Below are positions 36,800 to 48,768 of a stretch of 64,000 bases of DNA, piece by piece. The DNA is from Pseudomonas fluorescens (GTDB lineage Bacteria; Pseudomonadota; Gammaproteobacteria; Pseudomonadales; Pseudomonadaceae). Positions within the stretch are counted from its first letter, which is position 1; each line of letters starts with the position of its first letter. The position numbers and the translations under genes are program-made. A model generated the notes under the pieces. The model searched no databases, had not been told where the DNA came from, and worked only from the letters and a program-made list of their open reading frames with translations. The stretch spans positions 199,724 through 263,723 of the forward strand of contig NZ_KZ477988.1 of NCBI RefSeq assembly GCF_002837185.1, in the 5' to 3' direction.

Positions 36800-37867
36800 T
36801 TATTCGTGGTATTGCGCCGACAGTTCATGCACCGCGCGCAGGAACGCACCCGCATGCTCCGGGTTCACTTCCGGCGTAATGCCATGGCCGAGGTTGAACA
36901 CGTGGCCGGTGCCCTTGCCGTAGCTGGCGAGGATGCGGCCGACTTCGGTGCGGATCGCTTCCGGCTTGGCGTACAGCACGGTGGGGTCCATGTTGCCTTG
37001 CAGTGCAACTTGACCGCCAACGCGACGGCGGGCTTCGCCGATATCGCAGGTCCAGTCCAGGCCCAATGCATCGGCGCCCGCGTCGGCGATGCTTTCCAGC
37101 CACAGGCCGCCGCCCTTGGTGAACAGGATGACCGGCACTTTGCGGCCTTCGTGTTCGCGGATCAGGCCGCTGACGATCTTGCGCATGTAGGCCAGGGAGA
37201 ATTCCTGGTAGGCCGCCGCCGACAGGTTGCCGCCCCAGGTGTCGAAAATCTGCACGGCTTGGGCGCCGGCCATGATCTGGCCGTTGAGGTAGGCGGTGAC
37301 CGACTGCGCCAGCTTGTCCAGCAACAGGTGCATGGCTTGCGGGTTGTCGTAGAGCATGGCCTTGGTCTTGCGGAAGTCTTTCGACGAGCCGCCTTCGACC
37401 ATGTAGGTCGCCAGGGTCCACGGGCTGCCGGAGAAGCCGATCAGCGGTACGCGGCCATTAAGCTCGCGGCGAATGGTGCTGACGGCATCCATCACATAGC
37501 CAAGGTCTTTGTGCGGATCAGGAATCGGCAGGGCTTCGATGTCGGCCAGGGTACTGACGACTTTCTTGAAACGCGGGCCTTCGCCGGTTTCAAAGTACAG
37601 GCCTTGGCCCATGGCATCGGGGATGGTGAGGATGTCGGAGAAGAGAATGGCCGCGTCCAGCTGTGGGTAGCGGTCCAGCGGCTGCATCGTGACTTCGCAG
37701 GCGAACGCAGGATTCATGCACAGGCTCATGAAGTCGCCGGCCTTGGCGCGACTGGCGCGGTATTCCGGCAGGTAGCGACCGGCCTGACGCATCATCCACA
37801 CGGGCGTGACGTCTACGGGTTGCTTGAGCAGGGCACGAAGGAAACGGTCGTTCTTGAGGGCAGTCAT
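36800..37867 (-). CDS. hemE: Uroporphyrinogen decarboxylase
   Basis: A 355-residue HemE that removes four carboxyl groups from uroporphyrinogen III to give coproporphyrinogen III in haem synthesis. The N-terminal [17 protein letters not shown] motif and the [20 protein letters not shown] segment are characteristic. Length is standard. It is transcribed alone towards the MFS gene. Confidence 0.96.
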   Translation of the reverse strand: MTALKNDRFLRALLKQPVDVTPVWMMRQAGRYLPEYRASRAKAGDFMSLCMNPAFACEVTMQPLDRYPQLDAAILFSDILTIPDAMGQGLYFETGEGPRFKKVVSTLADIEALPIPDPHKDLGYVMDAVSTIRRELNGRVPLIGFSGSPWTLATYMVEGGSSKDFRKTKAMLYDNPQAMHLLLDKLAQSVTAYLNGQIMAGAQAVQIFDTWGGNLSAAAYQEFSLAYMRKIVSGLIREHEGRKVPVILFTKGGGLWLESIADAGADALGLDWTCDIGEARRRVGGQVALQGNMDPTVLYAKPEAIRTEVGRILASYGKGTGHVFNLGHGITPEVNPEHAGAFLRAVHELSAQYHE

Positions 37868-37913
37868 GTCGGCATCCGCAAAAAAAGTGCGGGCATTTTC
37901 TCAGAGCCAGACG

Positions 37914-37943
37914 CAAAAGGCACGGAATGCGCCGTGCCTTTTG
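37914..37943. terminator. Terminator-like hairpin upstream of hemE
   Basis: CAAAAGGCACGG-aatgcg-CCGTGCCTTTTG: a perfect 12-pair stem flanked by A and T runs, so it works in either direction. It lies 47 bases upstream of the hemE start, between divergent genes, where no upstream gene needs a terminator. It may attenuate hemE or end a short RNA. Confidence 0.6.
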
Positions 37944-38049
37944 TCTATCGGGTCAATTTGTCGCGGTGATTGGACGTCGCACCTGAGCCTCTTCGCTGCA
38001 ATGAGTTGAAACTAAGCGTCACATTTGCTCGCACTCTTGCAACGTCGAC

Positions 38050-38081
38050 TTAACAGCAAATTAACCGCCCATTCCTAGCAT
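38050..38081 (+). promoter_or_regulatory. Candidate response-regulator box and promoter of the RND operon
   Basis: CTTAAC and ATTAAC are direct copies 11 bases apart, the layout of PmrA/OmpR-class boxes (HTTAA-N6-HTTAA). They end 10 bases before TAGCAT, a reasonable -10. A two-component activator binding over the -35 region would fit. Confidence 0.45.
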
Positions 38082-38107
38082 CCATGCCTCTTCATGGAGG
38101 CGTGTCG

Positions 38108-39274
38108 ATGAATAGAAAACTGCGTTTCGCATCAGGTTCACTGGTGTTGGCGATTGCTGTGAGCGGCTGCACTCCGGCATCCGAGCCGCAGGCATCCGCC
38201 CCCGTAAAGGTGAGCACCGAAACCCTGGAAGCCAAACCCCTGCCTATCAGCAGCGAGCTCAGTGGGCGCATTGCGGCACCCCGAACCGCTCAGGTAAACG
38301 CACGGGTGGCTGGGGTGGTGCTCAACAGTGTGTTCGAGCAAGGTAGTGACGTGAAACAGGGCGACGTCCTGTTCTACATCGACCCGGCGCCGCTCCAGGC
38401 TGACCTGGACAGCGCGCTGGCAGGGCTGAAAAGGTCCCAAGCCGATGCTCTACGGGCGCGTCAGCAGGAACAGCGTTACCGCCAGTTGATTGCGGGCAAT
38501 GCGATCAGTGCCCAGGAATATGACAACGCGCGCGCGGCTGCCCGGCAGGCTGAGGCTGACGTCGCGGCCAATGAGGCCATGGTGCAACGCGCTCGTCTTA
38601 ACTTGGGTTACGCCACCGTTACCGCGCCTATTTCCGGCCGCATCGGGCGTGCACTGGTGACCGAAGGCGCCTTGGTCGGACAGAACGAGTCGACCCCGCT
38701 GGCGCTGATCCAGCAACTGGACCCGGTCCATGTCGACCTCACGCAATCGACCCGTGAACACAACGAGCTGCGCCGCGCATTGCGCTCCGGCCAGTTGCAG
38801 CAACTGAGCCAGGGCCAGGCCAAAGCCACCTTGCTCCAGGACGACGGCAGCGCGTACCCGTTGCCCGGCAAGCTGCTGTTCAGCGACATCGCCGTAGACC
38901 CCGGCACCGGCCAGATCATCCTGCGCAGCGAATTTCCCAACCCCGACCTCGACTTGCTGCCCGGCAGCTTTGTGCGTGTGCGGCTGGAGCACGCCATCGA
39001 TCAACGAGGGATCAGCGTGCCGCAGCGCGCCATCCTGCGCAACAGCGCAGGGTTGGCCCAGGTGCTGCTGGTGGATGACGAGCTGCGCGTGAGCCTGAAA
39101 ACCGTGCAACTGGGCGCGGCGTACCAGAACCGCTGGGTCGTCACCGACGGCCTCACCGCTGGCGACCGCATCATCATCGAAGGCCTGCAGCATGCCCGCC
39201 CAGGCGAACACGTGGTGCTCGACAACGCCGCTCTTCCACTCGACCAGGCCATTGGTCAGTCAGCAGGACGCTAG
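38108..39274 (+). CDS. RND efflux periplasmic adaptor lipoprotein
   Basis: A 388-residue MexA/AcrA-type membrane fusion protein. The lipobox VSGC gives Cys21 as lipid anchor; then come lipoyl, alpha-hairpin (RARQQEQRYRQLIAGNAISA) and beta-barrel domains. GGAGG precedes the ATG by seven bases. It is three bases from the pump gene. The identity of the drug or metabolite is unknown. Confidence 0.92.
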   Translation: MNRKLRFASGSLVLAIAVSGCTPASEPQASAPVKVSTETLEAKPLPISSELSGRIAAPRTAQVNARVAGVVLNSVFEQGSDVKQGDVLFYIDPAPLQADLDSALAGLKRSQADALRARQQEQRYRQLIAGNAISAQEYDNARAAARQAEADVAANEAMVQRARLNLGYATVTAPISGRIGRALVTEGALVGQNESTPLALIQQLDPVHVDLTQSTREHNELRRALRSGQLQQLSQGQAKATLLQDDGSAYPLPGKLLFSDIAVDPGTGQIILRSEFPNPDLDLLPGSFVRVRLEHAIDQRGISVPQRAILRNSAGLAQVLLVDDELRVSLKTVQLGAAYQNRWVVTDGLTAGDRIIIEGLQHARPGEHVVLDNAALPLDQAIGQSAGR

Positions 39275-39277
39275 CTT

Positions 39278-42200
39278 ATGCCGCAGTTCTTTATCGACCG
39301 CCCAGTGTTCGCTTGGGTGATTGCCCTGTTTATCGTGCTGGCCGGTGTGTTGGCGATTTCGCAGTTGCCCGTGGCGCAATACCCCAACATCGCGCCGCCT
39401 AAAATCGAAGTCGTCGCCAACTACCCCGGCGCTTCGGCGCAGGCCATGGACCAAAGTGTCGTCAGCCTGATCGAAGAAGAGCTCAGCGGGGCTGATCACC
39501 TGCTGTACTTCGAATCGCGCAGCAGCCAAGGTTCGGCCACGATCACCGCGACCTTCAAACCCGGCACTAACCCTGAGCTGGCACAAGTCGACGTGCTCAA
39601 TCGCTTGAAGGTCATCGAGTCACGCCTGCCGCAAGCGGTGATAGAACAGGGCTTGCGCGTGGAGAAAGTTTCCACGGGGTTCCTGCTGTTTATCTCGCTG
39701 ATTGGCACCAGCGATGACGTCGACAACGTTTCCCTCAGCGATTACCTGGCGCGTAACGTGGTCAATGAGATCAAACGTTTGGACGGCGTCGGCAAGGTGC
39801 AGATGTTCGGCTCCGAGCGGGCCATGCGTATTTGGGTCGACCCGCAAAAACTGATCGCCTTCAACCTGACAGTGGCTGACGTAAATGCCGCGATCGTCGC
39901 GCAGAACGCCCTGATAGCAGCCGGCAGCCTCGGCGAATTGCCGGTTGCCGGCAGCCAGGAAATCACCGCGAGCATTCTGGTAGAAGGCCAACTATCGAGC
40001 CCTGAAGCATTCGCCGATATTGTGCTGCGTGCCGAGCCCAATGGGGCCAGCGTACGCATAGGCGATGTCGCCAGGGTCGAGATCGGCAGCCAGGAATACC
40101 AGTTCGGCACCCGGCTCAACGGCCAGTCCTCCAGTGAATTGGGCGTGCAACTGACACCCGGCGGCAACGCATTGAGCACTGCGACGCTGGTGCGCGCGAA
40201 AATGGATGAGTTGACGCGCTACTTTCCGGCAAACATGAAATACCAGATCGCCTACGACACCTCGCCCTTCGTCAAAGTCTCGATCACCAAAGTGATTTAC
40301 ACCTTGCTCGAAGCGATGGTACTGGTGTTTGCCGTGATGTACCTGTTCTTGCAGAACATCCGCTATACATTGATTCCGACATTGGTTGTACCAGTGGCCC
40401 TGATGGGCACGTTTGCACTCATGCAGGTGCTGGGGTTCTCCATCAATGTGCTGACCATGTTCGGCATGGTGCTCTCCATCGGCATCCTGGTGGACGACGC
40501 CATCGTGGTGGTGGAGAACGTCGAGCGCATCATGCTCCAGGAGCGCCTCTCGCCCAAGGACGCGACGCGCAAGGCGATGACACAAATTGGCGGCGCCATT
40601 GTTGGCATCACCCTGGTACTGGTGGCCGTGTTTATTCCGATGGCGTTCATGCAAGGTTCCGTCGGGATCATTTACCAGCAGTTTTCCCTGACTATGGCCG
40701 CATCCATTCTGTTCTCGGCGTTCCTGGCCCTGACCCTCACACCGGCGCTGTGCGCCACGCTACTGAAACCCGTTGCGCCGGGTGATCACACGGCCCGCGG
40801 ATTCTTCGCCGGGTTCAACCGCCGATTCGAACAGCTGACCGAGCGCTATCAGGGCTGGGTCGCACATGCGTTGAAACGCAGTGGCCGCTATTTGTTCATC
40901 TATGCCGCGCTGCTGATCATGCTGGTGGTGAGCTTCAATCGTCTGCCCTCCTCGTTTCTTCCGGTCGAAGACATGGGCTATACGATCACCGATATTCAAC
41001 TACCTCCCGGGGCGAGCCAAAGCCGCACGATCGAGGTCATCAAGCAGATCGAAGCGCATAACGCCACCGAGCCAGGCGTGGACAACAGCACGTTTGTGCT
41101 CGGTTTCAGCTTTTCCGGCAGCGGGCAGAATGCCGGGCTGGGTTACACGGTGCTCAAGGATTGGTCGCAGCGGGGCAGTCATGACACAGCGGCCGCCATC
41201 GCCGAACGGGCGAACGCGGTGGCGAGCCAGATCAAGGGCGCCGAAGTGTTCGTCGTACTGCCTGCGCCGATTGACGGTCTTGGCACTTCCAGCGGGTTTG
41301 AGTTCCGCCTGCAAGACCGTGGCGGTCTTGGCTACGCGACATTGATGCAGGCGCGCAGCGATTTGCTGGAAGCCGCTCAAGCCAGCCCGATCCTGATCAA
41401 TGTGCGCGAAAGCGCGCTGGCCGAAGCGCCCCAGGTAAAACTGGAAGTCGATCGCCGACATGCCAATGCCCTCGGTGTCGCCTTTGCCGATATCGGCAAC
41501 GTCGTGTCCACCAGCATCGGTTCGGCCTATGTCAATGACTTCCCCAATCAGGGACGTATGCAACGGGTGGTGGTCCAGGCTGAAGGCGAGCAACGCAGGC
41601 AGGTGGAGGACTTGCTGAAGATGCACGTACGCAACAACGAGGGACGAATGGTACCGCTGTCGGCTTTTGTACAGGCCAATTGGATTAAAGGGCCGGCGCA
41701 ACTGAACCGCTACAACGGCTACCCGTCGATCAGCATTTCCGGCGAACCAGCGCCCGGCTACAGCACCGGCGCAGCCATGGCGGAAATCGAACGCCTGGTG
41801 GCGCAAGGGCCTGCCGGGCTGGGCCATGAATGGACGGGGCTGTCATTGCAGGAACGTTTGTCGGGCAACCAGGCGCCGATCCTGTTCGGCTTGTCGCTGC
41901 TGGTGGTGTTTCTGTGTCTGGCGGCCCTGTACGAGAGTTGGTCGATCCCGACATCCGTCTTGCTGGTGGTGCCTTTGGGCGTGCTCGGCGCCGTGCTGGC
42001 GGTGACCTTGCGCGAGATGCCCAACGACGTATTTTTCAAAGTCGGATTGATCACCATTATTGGCCTGTCAGCGAAAAACGCGATCTTGATCATCGAGTTT
42101 GCCAAGAGCCTCCACGACGAAGGCCACGACCTGGTCGACGCCACCCTGCAAGCCGCGCGGCAGCGGTTACGGCCGATTGTGATGACCTCCATGGCATTCA

Positions 42201-42367
42201 TCCTTGGCGTGGTGCCGCTGGCCATTGCCACCGGTGCCAGCTCGGAAAGCCAACAGGCCATCGGTACGGGCGTGATCGGCGGGATGATCACCGCGACGTT
42301 GGCAGTGGTGTTTGTACCGGTGTTTTTTGTGGAAGTGATGAAGCGAGTGAGAACCCGCCGTCGCTGA
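39278..42367 (+). CDS. RND efflux pump, HAE1 family
   Basis: A 1029-residue proton-driven inner membrane pump with 12 membrane helices and two large periplasmic loops. Typical sequences are FFIDRPVFAWVIALFIVLAG at the start, GILVDDAIVVVENVERIM with the proton-relay acidic pair, and the second-half GLITIIGLSAKNAILIIEF. It pairs with the adaptor encoded upstream. No outer membrane channel gene follows, so a shared TolC/OprM-type protein must complete the tripartite pump. No repressor gene is adjacent. Confidence 0.94.
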   Translation: MPQFFIDRPVFAWVIALFIVLAGVLAISQLPVAQYPNIAPPKIEVVANYPGASAQAMDQSVVSLIEEELSGADHLLYFESRSSQGSATITATFKPGTNPELAQVDVLNRLKVIESRLPQAVIEQGLRVEKVSTGFLLFISLIGTSDDVDNVSLSDYLARNVVNEIKRLDGVGKVQMFGSERAMRIWVDPQKLIAFNLTVADVNAAIVAQNALIAAGSLGELPVAGSQEITASILVEGQLSSPEAFADIVLRAEPNGASVRIGDVARVEIGSQEYQFGTRLNGQSSSELGVQLTPGGNALSTATLVRAKMDELTRYFPANMKYQIAYDTSPFVKVSITKVIYTLLEAMVLVFAVMYLFLQNIRYTLIPTLVVPVALMGTFALMQVLGFSINVLTMFGMVLSIGILVDDAIVVVENVERIMLQERLSPKDATRKAMTQIGGAIVGITLVLVAVFIPMAFMQGSVGIIYQQFSLTMAASILFSAFLALTLTPALCATLLKPVAPGDHTARGFFAGFNRRFEQLTERYQGWVAHALKRSGRYLFIYAALLIMLVVSFNRLPSSFLPVEDMGYTITDIQLPPGASQSRTIEVIKQIEAHNATEPGVDNSTFVLGFSFSGSGQNAGLGYTVLKDWSQRGSHDTAAAIAERANAVASQIKGAEVFVVLPAPIDGLGTSSGFEFRLQDRGGLGYATLMQARSDLLEAAQASPILINVRESALAEAPQVKLEVDRRHANALGVAFADIGNVVSTSIGSAYVNDFPNQGRMQRVVVQAEGEQRRQVEDLLKMHVRNNEGRMVPLSAFVQANWIKGPAQLNRYNGYPSISISGEPAPGYSTGAAMAEIERLVAQGPAGLGHEWTGLSLQERLSGNQAPILFGLSLLVVFLCLAALYESWSIPTSVLLVVPLGVLGAVLAVTLREMPNDVFFKVGLITIIGLSAKNAILIIEFAKSLHDEGHDLVDATLQAARQRLRPIVMTSMAFILGVVPLAIATGASSESQQAIGTGVIGGMITATLAVVFVPVFFVEVMKRVRTRRR

Positions 42368-42372
42368 AACGT

Positions 42373-42410
42373 AAAAAGCGGGCTTGTCCGTCAAGAGCAA
42401 GCCCGCTTTT
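42373..42410. terminator. Bidirectional terminator between the RND pump and gltD
   Basis: AAAAAGCGGGCTTG pairs with CAAGCCCGCTTTT across an 11-base loop. With A and T runs on both sides it can end the pump transcript on the plus strand and gltBD on the minus strand. Confidence 0.85.
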
Positions 42411-42429
42411 GTGTGTTGCTCAGCCGTGC

Positions 42430-43965
<1,536 letters not shown>

Positions 43966-43971
43966 GCGTCA

Positions 43972-46900
43972 TCATTGCGGACTCGCAAGCGTGCTGGATA
44001 GCAGGGACTTCAAACTCGCCGCCTTGGGCTTGACCAGCCAGAAACGACGCAGGTAATCATCGAGGTTTTCGGCGAGGTTGCGACCCCATTCGCTGCCGGT
44101 CTCCTCGACGTACTCGTCCAGCACGTGCTGCAAGTGGTTCCGGTAGGATTCCATGGCTTCGCCGCTGATCCGCTGGATCTCGACCAACTCGTGGTTGACC
44201 TTGTCGACGAAGGTGTTGTCCTGGTCGAGCACGTAGGCGAAACCGCCGGTCATCCCCGAACCGAAGTTGTAACCGGTCTTGCCCAGTACCGCGACAAAGC
44301 CCCCGGTCATGTACTCGCAGCAGTGATCGCCGGTGCCTTCCACCACCGTGTGGGCCCCGGAGTTACGCACGGCGAAACGCTCACCGGCGGTGCCGGCGGC
44401 GAACAGCTTGCCACCGGTGGCGCCGTACAGGCAGGTGTTGCCGATGATGGCACTGTCCTGGGTCTTGTAGACGCTGCCTTCAGGCGGAACGATCACCAGC
44501 TTGCCGCCGGTCATGCCCTTGCCCACGTAGTCGTTGGCGTCGCCATCGAGATACATGTGCAGGCCGCCAGCGTTCCACACACCAAAACTCTGGCCAGCGG
44601 TGCCCTTGAAGCGGAAGGTGATCGGCGCTTTCGCCATGCCCTGGTTGCCGTGCTTGCGCGCGATTTCACCGGAGATGCGCGCGCCGATGGAACGGTCGCA
44701 ATTGCAGATGTCCAGGGCGAACTCGCCACCGCTGGCATCATTGATCGAGGAACCGGCCATCTCGACCATCTTCTCGGCCAATAGGCCTTTGTCGAACGGT
44801 GGGTTGCGGTCCACTTGGCAGAATTGTGGCTTGTCTGCCGGGATGTGATCGCTGCCCAACAGCGGCGTCAGGTCCAAATGTTGTTGCTTGGCGGTCTGGC
44901 CTTCGAGCACTTCGAGCAGGTCGGTGCGACCGATCAGCTCTTGCAGCGAACGCACGCCCAGCCTGGCCAGCCACTCACGGGTTTCTTCGGCGACGTAGGT
45001 GAAGAAATTCACCACCATGTCGACGGTGCCGATGTAGTGATCCTTGCGCAGCTTTTCGTTCTGAGTGGCCACGCCGGTCGCGCAGTTGTTCAGGTGGCAG
45101 ATGCGCAGGTATTTGCAGCCCAGGGCAATCATCGGCGCAGTACCGAAGCCGAAGCTTTCGGCGCCGAGGATCGCGGCCTTGATCACGTCGAGGCCGGTTT
45201 TCAGGCCGCCGTCGGTCTGTACCCGCACTTTGCCGCGCAGGTCGTTGCCGCGCAGGGTCTGGTGGGTTTCGGCCAGGCCCAGCTCCCACGGCGCACCGGC
45301 GTACTTGATCGAGGTCAACGGCGAAGCACCGGTGCCGCCGTCGTAGCCGGAGATGGTGATCAGGTCGGCATAGGCCTTGGCCACACCGGCCGCGATGGTG
45401 CCGACGCCGGCTTCCGCCACCAGTTTCACCGAGACCAGCGCCTGCGGGTTGACTTGCTTGAGGTCGAAAATCAGCTGCGACAGGTCTTCAATCGAGTAGA
45501 TGTCGTGGTGCGGCGGTGGCGAGATCAACGTCACGCCCGGCACGGCATAACGCAGCTTGGCGATCAGACCGTTGACCTTGCCGCCTGGCAGCTGGCCGCC
45601 TTCACCGGGCTTGGCGCCCTGGGCCACCTTGATCTGCAGCACTTCGGCGTTGACCAGGTATTCCGGGGTCACACCGAACCGGCCGGTTGCCACCTGCTTG
45701 ATTTTCGAGCTCTTGAGCGTGCCGTAGCGCGCCGGGTCTTCGCCGCCTTCGCCGGAGTTGGAACGCGCGCCCAGGCGGTTCATGGCTTCGGCCAGGGCTT
45801 CGTGAGCCTCAGGCGACAAGGCGCCCAGGGAAATACCAGCGGAGTCGAAGCGTTTGAGGATCGACTCCAGCGGCTCGATTTCACTGATGGCCAGCGGTGT
45901 GTCCAGGGTTTTCACCTTGAACAGGTCGCGGATCATCGACACCGGGCGGTTATCCACCAACGCGGTGTATTCCTTGAACTTGGCGTAGTCGCCCTGCTGC
46001 ACGGCGGCTTGCAGGGTGCTGACCACGTCCGGGTTGTAGGCGTGGTATTCGCCACCGTGTACGAATTTGAGCAGGCCGCCTTGCTGGATCGGCTTGCGCG
46101 CGCTCCAGGCTTCAGCCGCGAGCGCTTTCTGTTCGGCTTCGATATCGACGAAACGCGCGCCCTTGATGCGGCTCGGCACGCCACGGAAGCTCAACTCACA
46201 GACTTCTTCGGACAGGCCGATGGCTTCGAACAACTGAGCGCCGCGATACGAGGTCACTGTGGAAATGCCCATCTTCGACAGGATCTTCAGCAGGCCTTTG
46301 GTGATGCCCTTGCGATAGTTCTTGAACACCTCGTAGAGGTCGCCCAGCACTTCACCGGTACGGATCAGGTCGCCCAGCACTTCGTACGCGAGGAACGGAT
46401 AAACCGCCGACGCGCCGAAACCGATCAACACCGCGAAATGGTGCGGGTCGCGCGCAGTGGCGGTCTCGACGAGGATGTTGGAGTCGCAGCGCAGGCCTTT
46501 TTCGGTCAGGCGGTGATGCACAGCACCGGTGGCCAGCGAAGCGTGGATCGGCAGCTTGCCTGGCGCAATATGACGGTCGGTCAGCACGATCTGGGTACGA
46601 CCGGCGCGCACGGCTTCTTCGGCCTGGTCGGCGACGTTGCGCACAGCGGCTTCAAGGCCGAGGCTCTCGTCGTAGTTCAGGTCGATGATCTGGCGGTCGA
46701 AACCTGGACGTTCCAGGGTCATCAGCGAGCGCCACTTGGCCGGGGAAACCACCGGCGAGCTGAGGATCACACGGGACGCATGCTCCGGCGACTCCTGGAA
46801 GATGTTGCGCTCGGCACCGAGGCACACTTCCAGCGACATCACGATGGCTTCGCGCAGCGGGTCGATCGGTGGGTTGGTCACCTGGGCGAACTGCTGGCGG

Positions 46901-48417
46901 AAGTAGTCGTATGGCGTGCGCACGCGCTGGGACAGCACGGCCATCGGCGTGTCGTCGCCCATGGAGCCGACGGCCTCATAGCCTTGCTCACCGAGCGGGC
47001 GCAGGACCTGGTCGCGCTCTTCGAACGTGACCTGGTACATCTTCATGTATTGCTTGAGCTGATCGACGTCGTAGAAAGCCGAACCGTGGTCGTTGTCTTC
47101 CATGGTCGCCTGGATGCGCAGGGCGTTCTTGCGCAGCCATTGCTTGTACGGGTGACGCGACTTCAGGCGGTTGTCGATGGCGTCGGTGTCGAGGATCTGC
47201 CCGGTTTCGGTGTCCACGGCGAGGATCTGGCCAGGGCCGACACGGCCTTTGGCGATGACGTCTTCAGGCTTGTAGTCCCACACGCCGATTTCCGAGGCCA
47301 GGGTGATAAAGCCGTTGGTCGTGGTGACCCAACGTGCCGGGCGCAGACCGTTACGGTCGAGCAGGCACACCGCGTAGCGGCCGTCGGTCATGACCACGCC
47401 GGCCGGGCCGTCCCACGGCTCCATGTGCATCGAGTTGTATTCGTAGAACGCCCGCAAGTCCGGGTCCATGGTCTCGACGTTCTGCCACGCAGGCGGAATG
47501 ATCATGCGCACGCCACGGAACAGGTCGATGCCGCCGGTGACCATCAGTTCGAGCATGTTGTCCATGCTGGAGGAGTCCGAACCCACGCGGTTGACCAGCG
47601 GGCCGAGCTCTTCGAGGTCCATCAGATCGTTGGCGAACTTGGTGCGACGGGCCACGGCCCAGTTGCGGTTGCCGGTGATGGTGTTGATCTCGCCGTTGTG
47701 GGCAAGGAAGCGGAACGGCTGGGCCAGCGGCCATTTCGGCAGGGTGTTGGTGGAGAAGCGCTGGTGGAACACGCAGATTGCGGTCTGCAGGCGCTCATCG
47801 CTCAGGTCCGGATAGAAGGCGGTGAGGTCCGCCGGCATCATCAGGCCTTTGTAAATGATGGTCTTGTGGGAAAAGCTGCAGATGTAATGGTCGGTGTCGG
47901 CGGCGTTGAGCACCGACGAACGACGACGCGAGGTGAACAGCTTGATCGCCATGTCCTGGTCGCTCAGGCCGTCGCCTGCGATGAACACCTGTTCGATCTG
48001 CGGCAGGCGCTCGTTTGCCAGGCGGCCGAGCACGCTGGTGTCGATCGGCACTTTGCGCCAGCCGATCAGCTGCAGGCCGGCGGCGACGATCTCGCGGTTC
48101 ATGTTCTCGCGAGCCGCTTGGGCTTTGACCGGGTCCTGGTTGAAGAACACCATGCCCACGGCGTATTGCTTGGGCAGGTCGACGGCAAAATGCTCTTTGG
48201 CGACAGCGCGCAGGAACTGGTCGGGCTTTTGAATCAGCAAGCCGCAACCGTCACCGGTCTTGCCGTCGGCGTTGATCCCACCGCGGTGGGTCATGCAGGT
48301 CAGGGCCTCGATGGCCGTTTGCAAGAGGGTATGACTGGGCTCGCCCTGCATGTGGGCTATCAGGCCGAAACCGCAGTTATCCTTGAATTCATCGGGTTGG
48401 TACAGACCTGCTTTCAT
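43972..48417 (-). CDS. gltB: Glutamate synthase large subunit
   Basis: A 1481-residue GltB that makes two glutamates from glutamine and 2-oxoglutarate. After propeptide removal Cys15 (NCGFG) becomes the N-terminal nucleophile of the glutaminase domain. The FMN-binding synthase domain follows ([30 protein letters not shown]), then the 3Fe-4S motif in [19 protein letters not shown] and the C-terminal beta-helix. ATG 48417 has GGTGAG upstream, better than the GTG two codons before. Confidence 0.96.
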   Translation of the reverse strand: MKAGLYQPDEFKDNCGFGLIAHMQGEPSHTLLQTAIEALTCMTHRGGINADGKTGDGCGLLIQKPDQFLRAVAKEHFAVDLPKQYAVGMVFFNQDPVKAQAARENMNREIVAAGLQLIGWRKVPIDTSVLGRLANERLPQIEQVFIAGDGLSDQDMAIKLFTSRRRSSVLNAADTDHYICSFSHKTIIYKGLMMPADLTAFYPDLSDERLQTAICVFHQRFSTNTLPKWPLAQPFRFLAHNGEINTITGNRNWAVARRTKFANDLMDLEELGPLVNRVGSDSSSMDNMLELMVTGGIDLFRGVRMIIPPAWQNVETMDPDLRAFYEYNSMHMEPWDGPAGVVMTDGRYAVCLLDRNGLRPARWVTTTNGFITLASEIGVWDYKPEDVIAKGRVGPGQILAVDTETGQILDTDAIDNRLKSRHPYKQWLRKNALRIQATMEDNDHGSAFYDVDQLKQYMKMYQVTFEERDQVLRPLGEQGYEAVGSMGDDTPMAVLSQRVRTPYDYFRQQFAQVTNPPIDPLREAIVMSLEVCLGAERNIFQESPEHASRVILSSPVVSPAKWRSLMTLERPGFDRQIIDLNYDESLGLEAAVRNVADQAEEAVRAGRTQIVLTDRHIAPGKLPIHASLATGAVHHRLTEKGLRCDSNILVETATARDPHHFAVLIGFGASAVYPFLAYEVLGDLIRTGEVLGDLYEVFKNYRKGITKGLLKILSKMGISTVTSYRGAQLFEAIGLSEEVCELSFRGVPSRIKGARFVDIEAEQKALAAEAWSARKPIQQGGLLKFVHGGEYHAYNPDVVSTLQAAVQQGDYAKFKEYTALVDNRPVSMIRDLFKVKTLDTPLAISEIEPLESILKRFDSAGISLGALSPEAHEALAEAMNRLGARSNSGEGGEDPARYGTLKSSKIKQVATGRFGVTPEYLVNAEVLQIKVAQGAKPGEGGQLPGGKVNGLIAKLRYAVPGVTLISPPPHHDIYSIEDLSQLIFDLKQVNPQALVSVKLVAEAGVGTIAAGVAKAYADLITISGYDGGTGASPLTSIKYAGAPWELGLAETHQTLRGNDLRGKVRVQTDGGLKTGLDVIKAAILGAESFGFGTAPMIALGCKYLRICHLNNCATGVATQNEKLRKDHYIGTVDMVVNFFTYVAEETREWLARLGVRSLQELIGRTDLLEVLEGQTAKQQHLDLTPLLGSDHIPADKPQFCQVDRNPPFDKGLLAEKMVEMAGSSINDASGGEFALDICNCDRSIGARISGEIARKHGNQGMAKAPITFRFKGTAGQSFGVWNAGGLHMYLDGDANDYVGKGMTGGKLVIVPPEGSVYKTQDSAIIGNTCLYGATGGKLFAAGTAGERFAVRNSGAHTVVEGTGDHCCEYMTGGFVAVLGKTGYNFGSGMTGGFAYVLDQDNTFVDKVNHELVEIQRISGEAMESYRNHLQHVLDEYVEETGSEWGRNLAENLDDYLRRFWLVKPKAASLKSLLSSTLASPQ

Positions 48418-48768
48418 AGACACTTTCTCACCAGGCTGCCTCTTTTATCGAGGCAAATTTCTTTTCAATTCAACCGGTTACCTTCCACGCCGAACGTACG
48501 CCGGCTTAGCGGGGGCAAAAGGGAGGTCATTGTACACACCGACACAGACGCTCACAAATTTAGCGACGAAATGTCGCAAATCTATGTCGCATTTATGAAA
48601 GGTTTAAAGCGATATGCTGTGCTAGTCAAAACTTTTTTAATTCTGACCGCTACGACTCAAAAGCTACCGTGACGCAGACACCACAAAGCGCGCGGCCTGT
48701 AAGGGCAGCACGCACTTGCGGATTTTTTGAGGTGCCGGGAGGGCGGCCTGGGTAAGGCCGCCGGATCT
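48418..48768 (-). promoter_or_regulatory. gltB promoter region
   Basis: 351 bases without a gene. An AT-rich core (about 48555-48660) contains two direct ATGTCGCA words (48571-48578 and 48584-48591) and the inverted GCGAC-gaaat-GTCGC (48563-48577), candidates for a regulator of nitrogen assimilation. At 48742-48762 a GGCGGCC-tgggtaa-GGCCGCC hairpin follows; in the minus direction it precedes the DamX-like stop region on the opposite side, so it lies between that gene and gltB and may insulate them. Confidence 0.5.

Noticed and set aside
42368..42429. Outer membrane factor gene for the RND system
   Set aside because: Only a terminator lies between the pump and gltD; no channel gene exists here.
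44815..48672. A 1285-codon open frame on the plus strand opposite gltB
   Set aside because: It is the antisense shadow of a long GC-rich gene with strong codon bias. Its translation is low-complexity (Ala, Val, Gln, His, Asp-rich) and matches no family.
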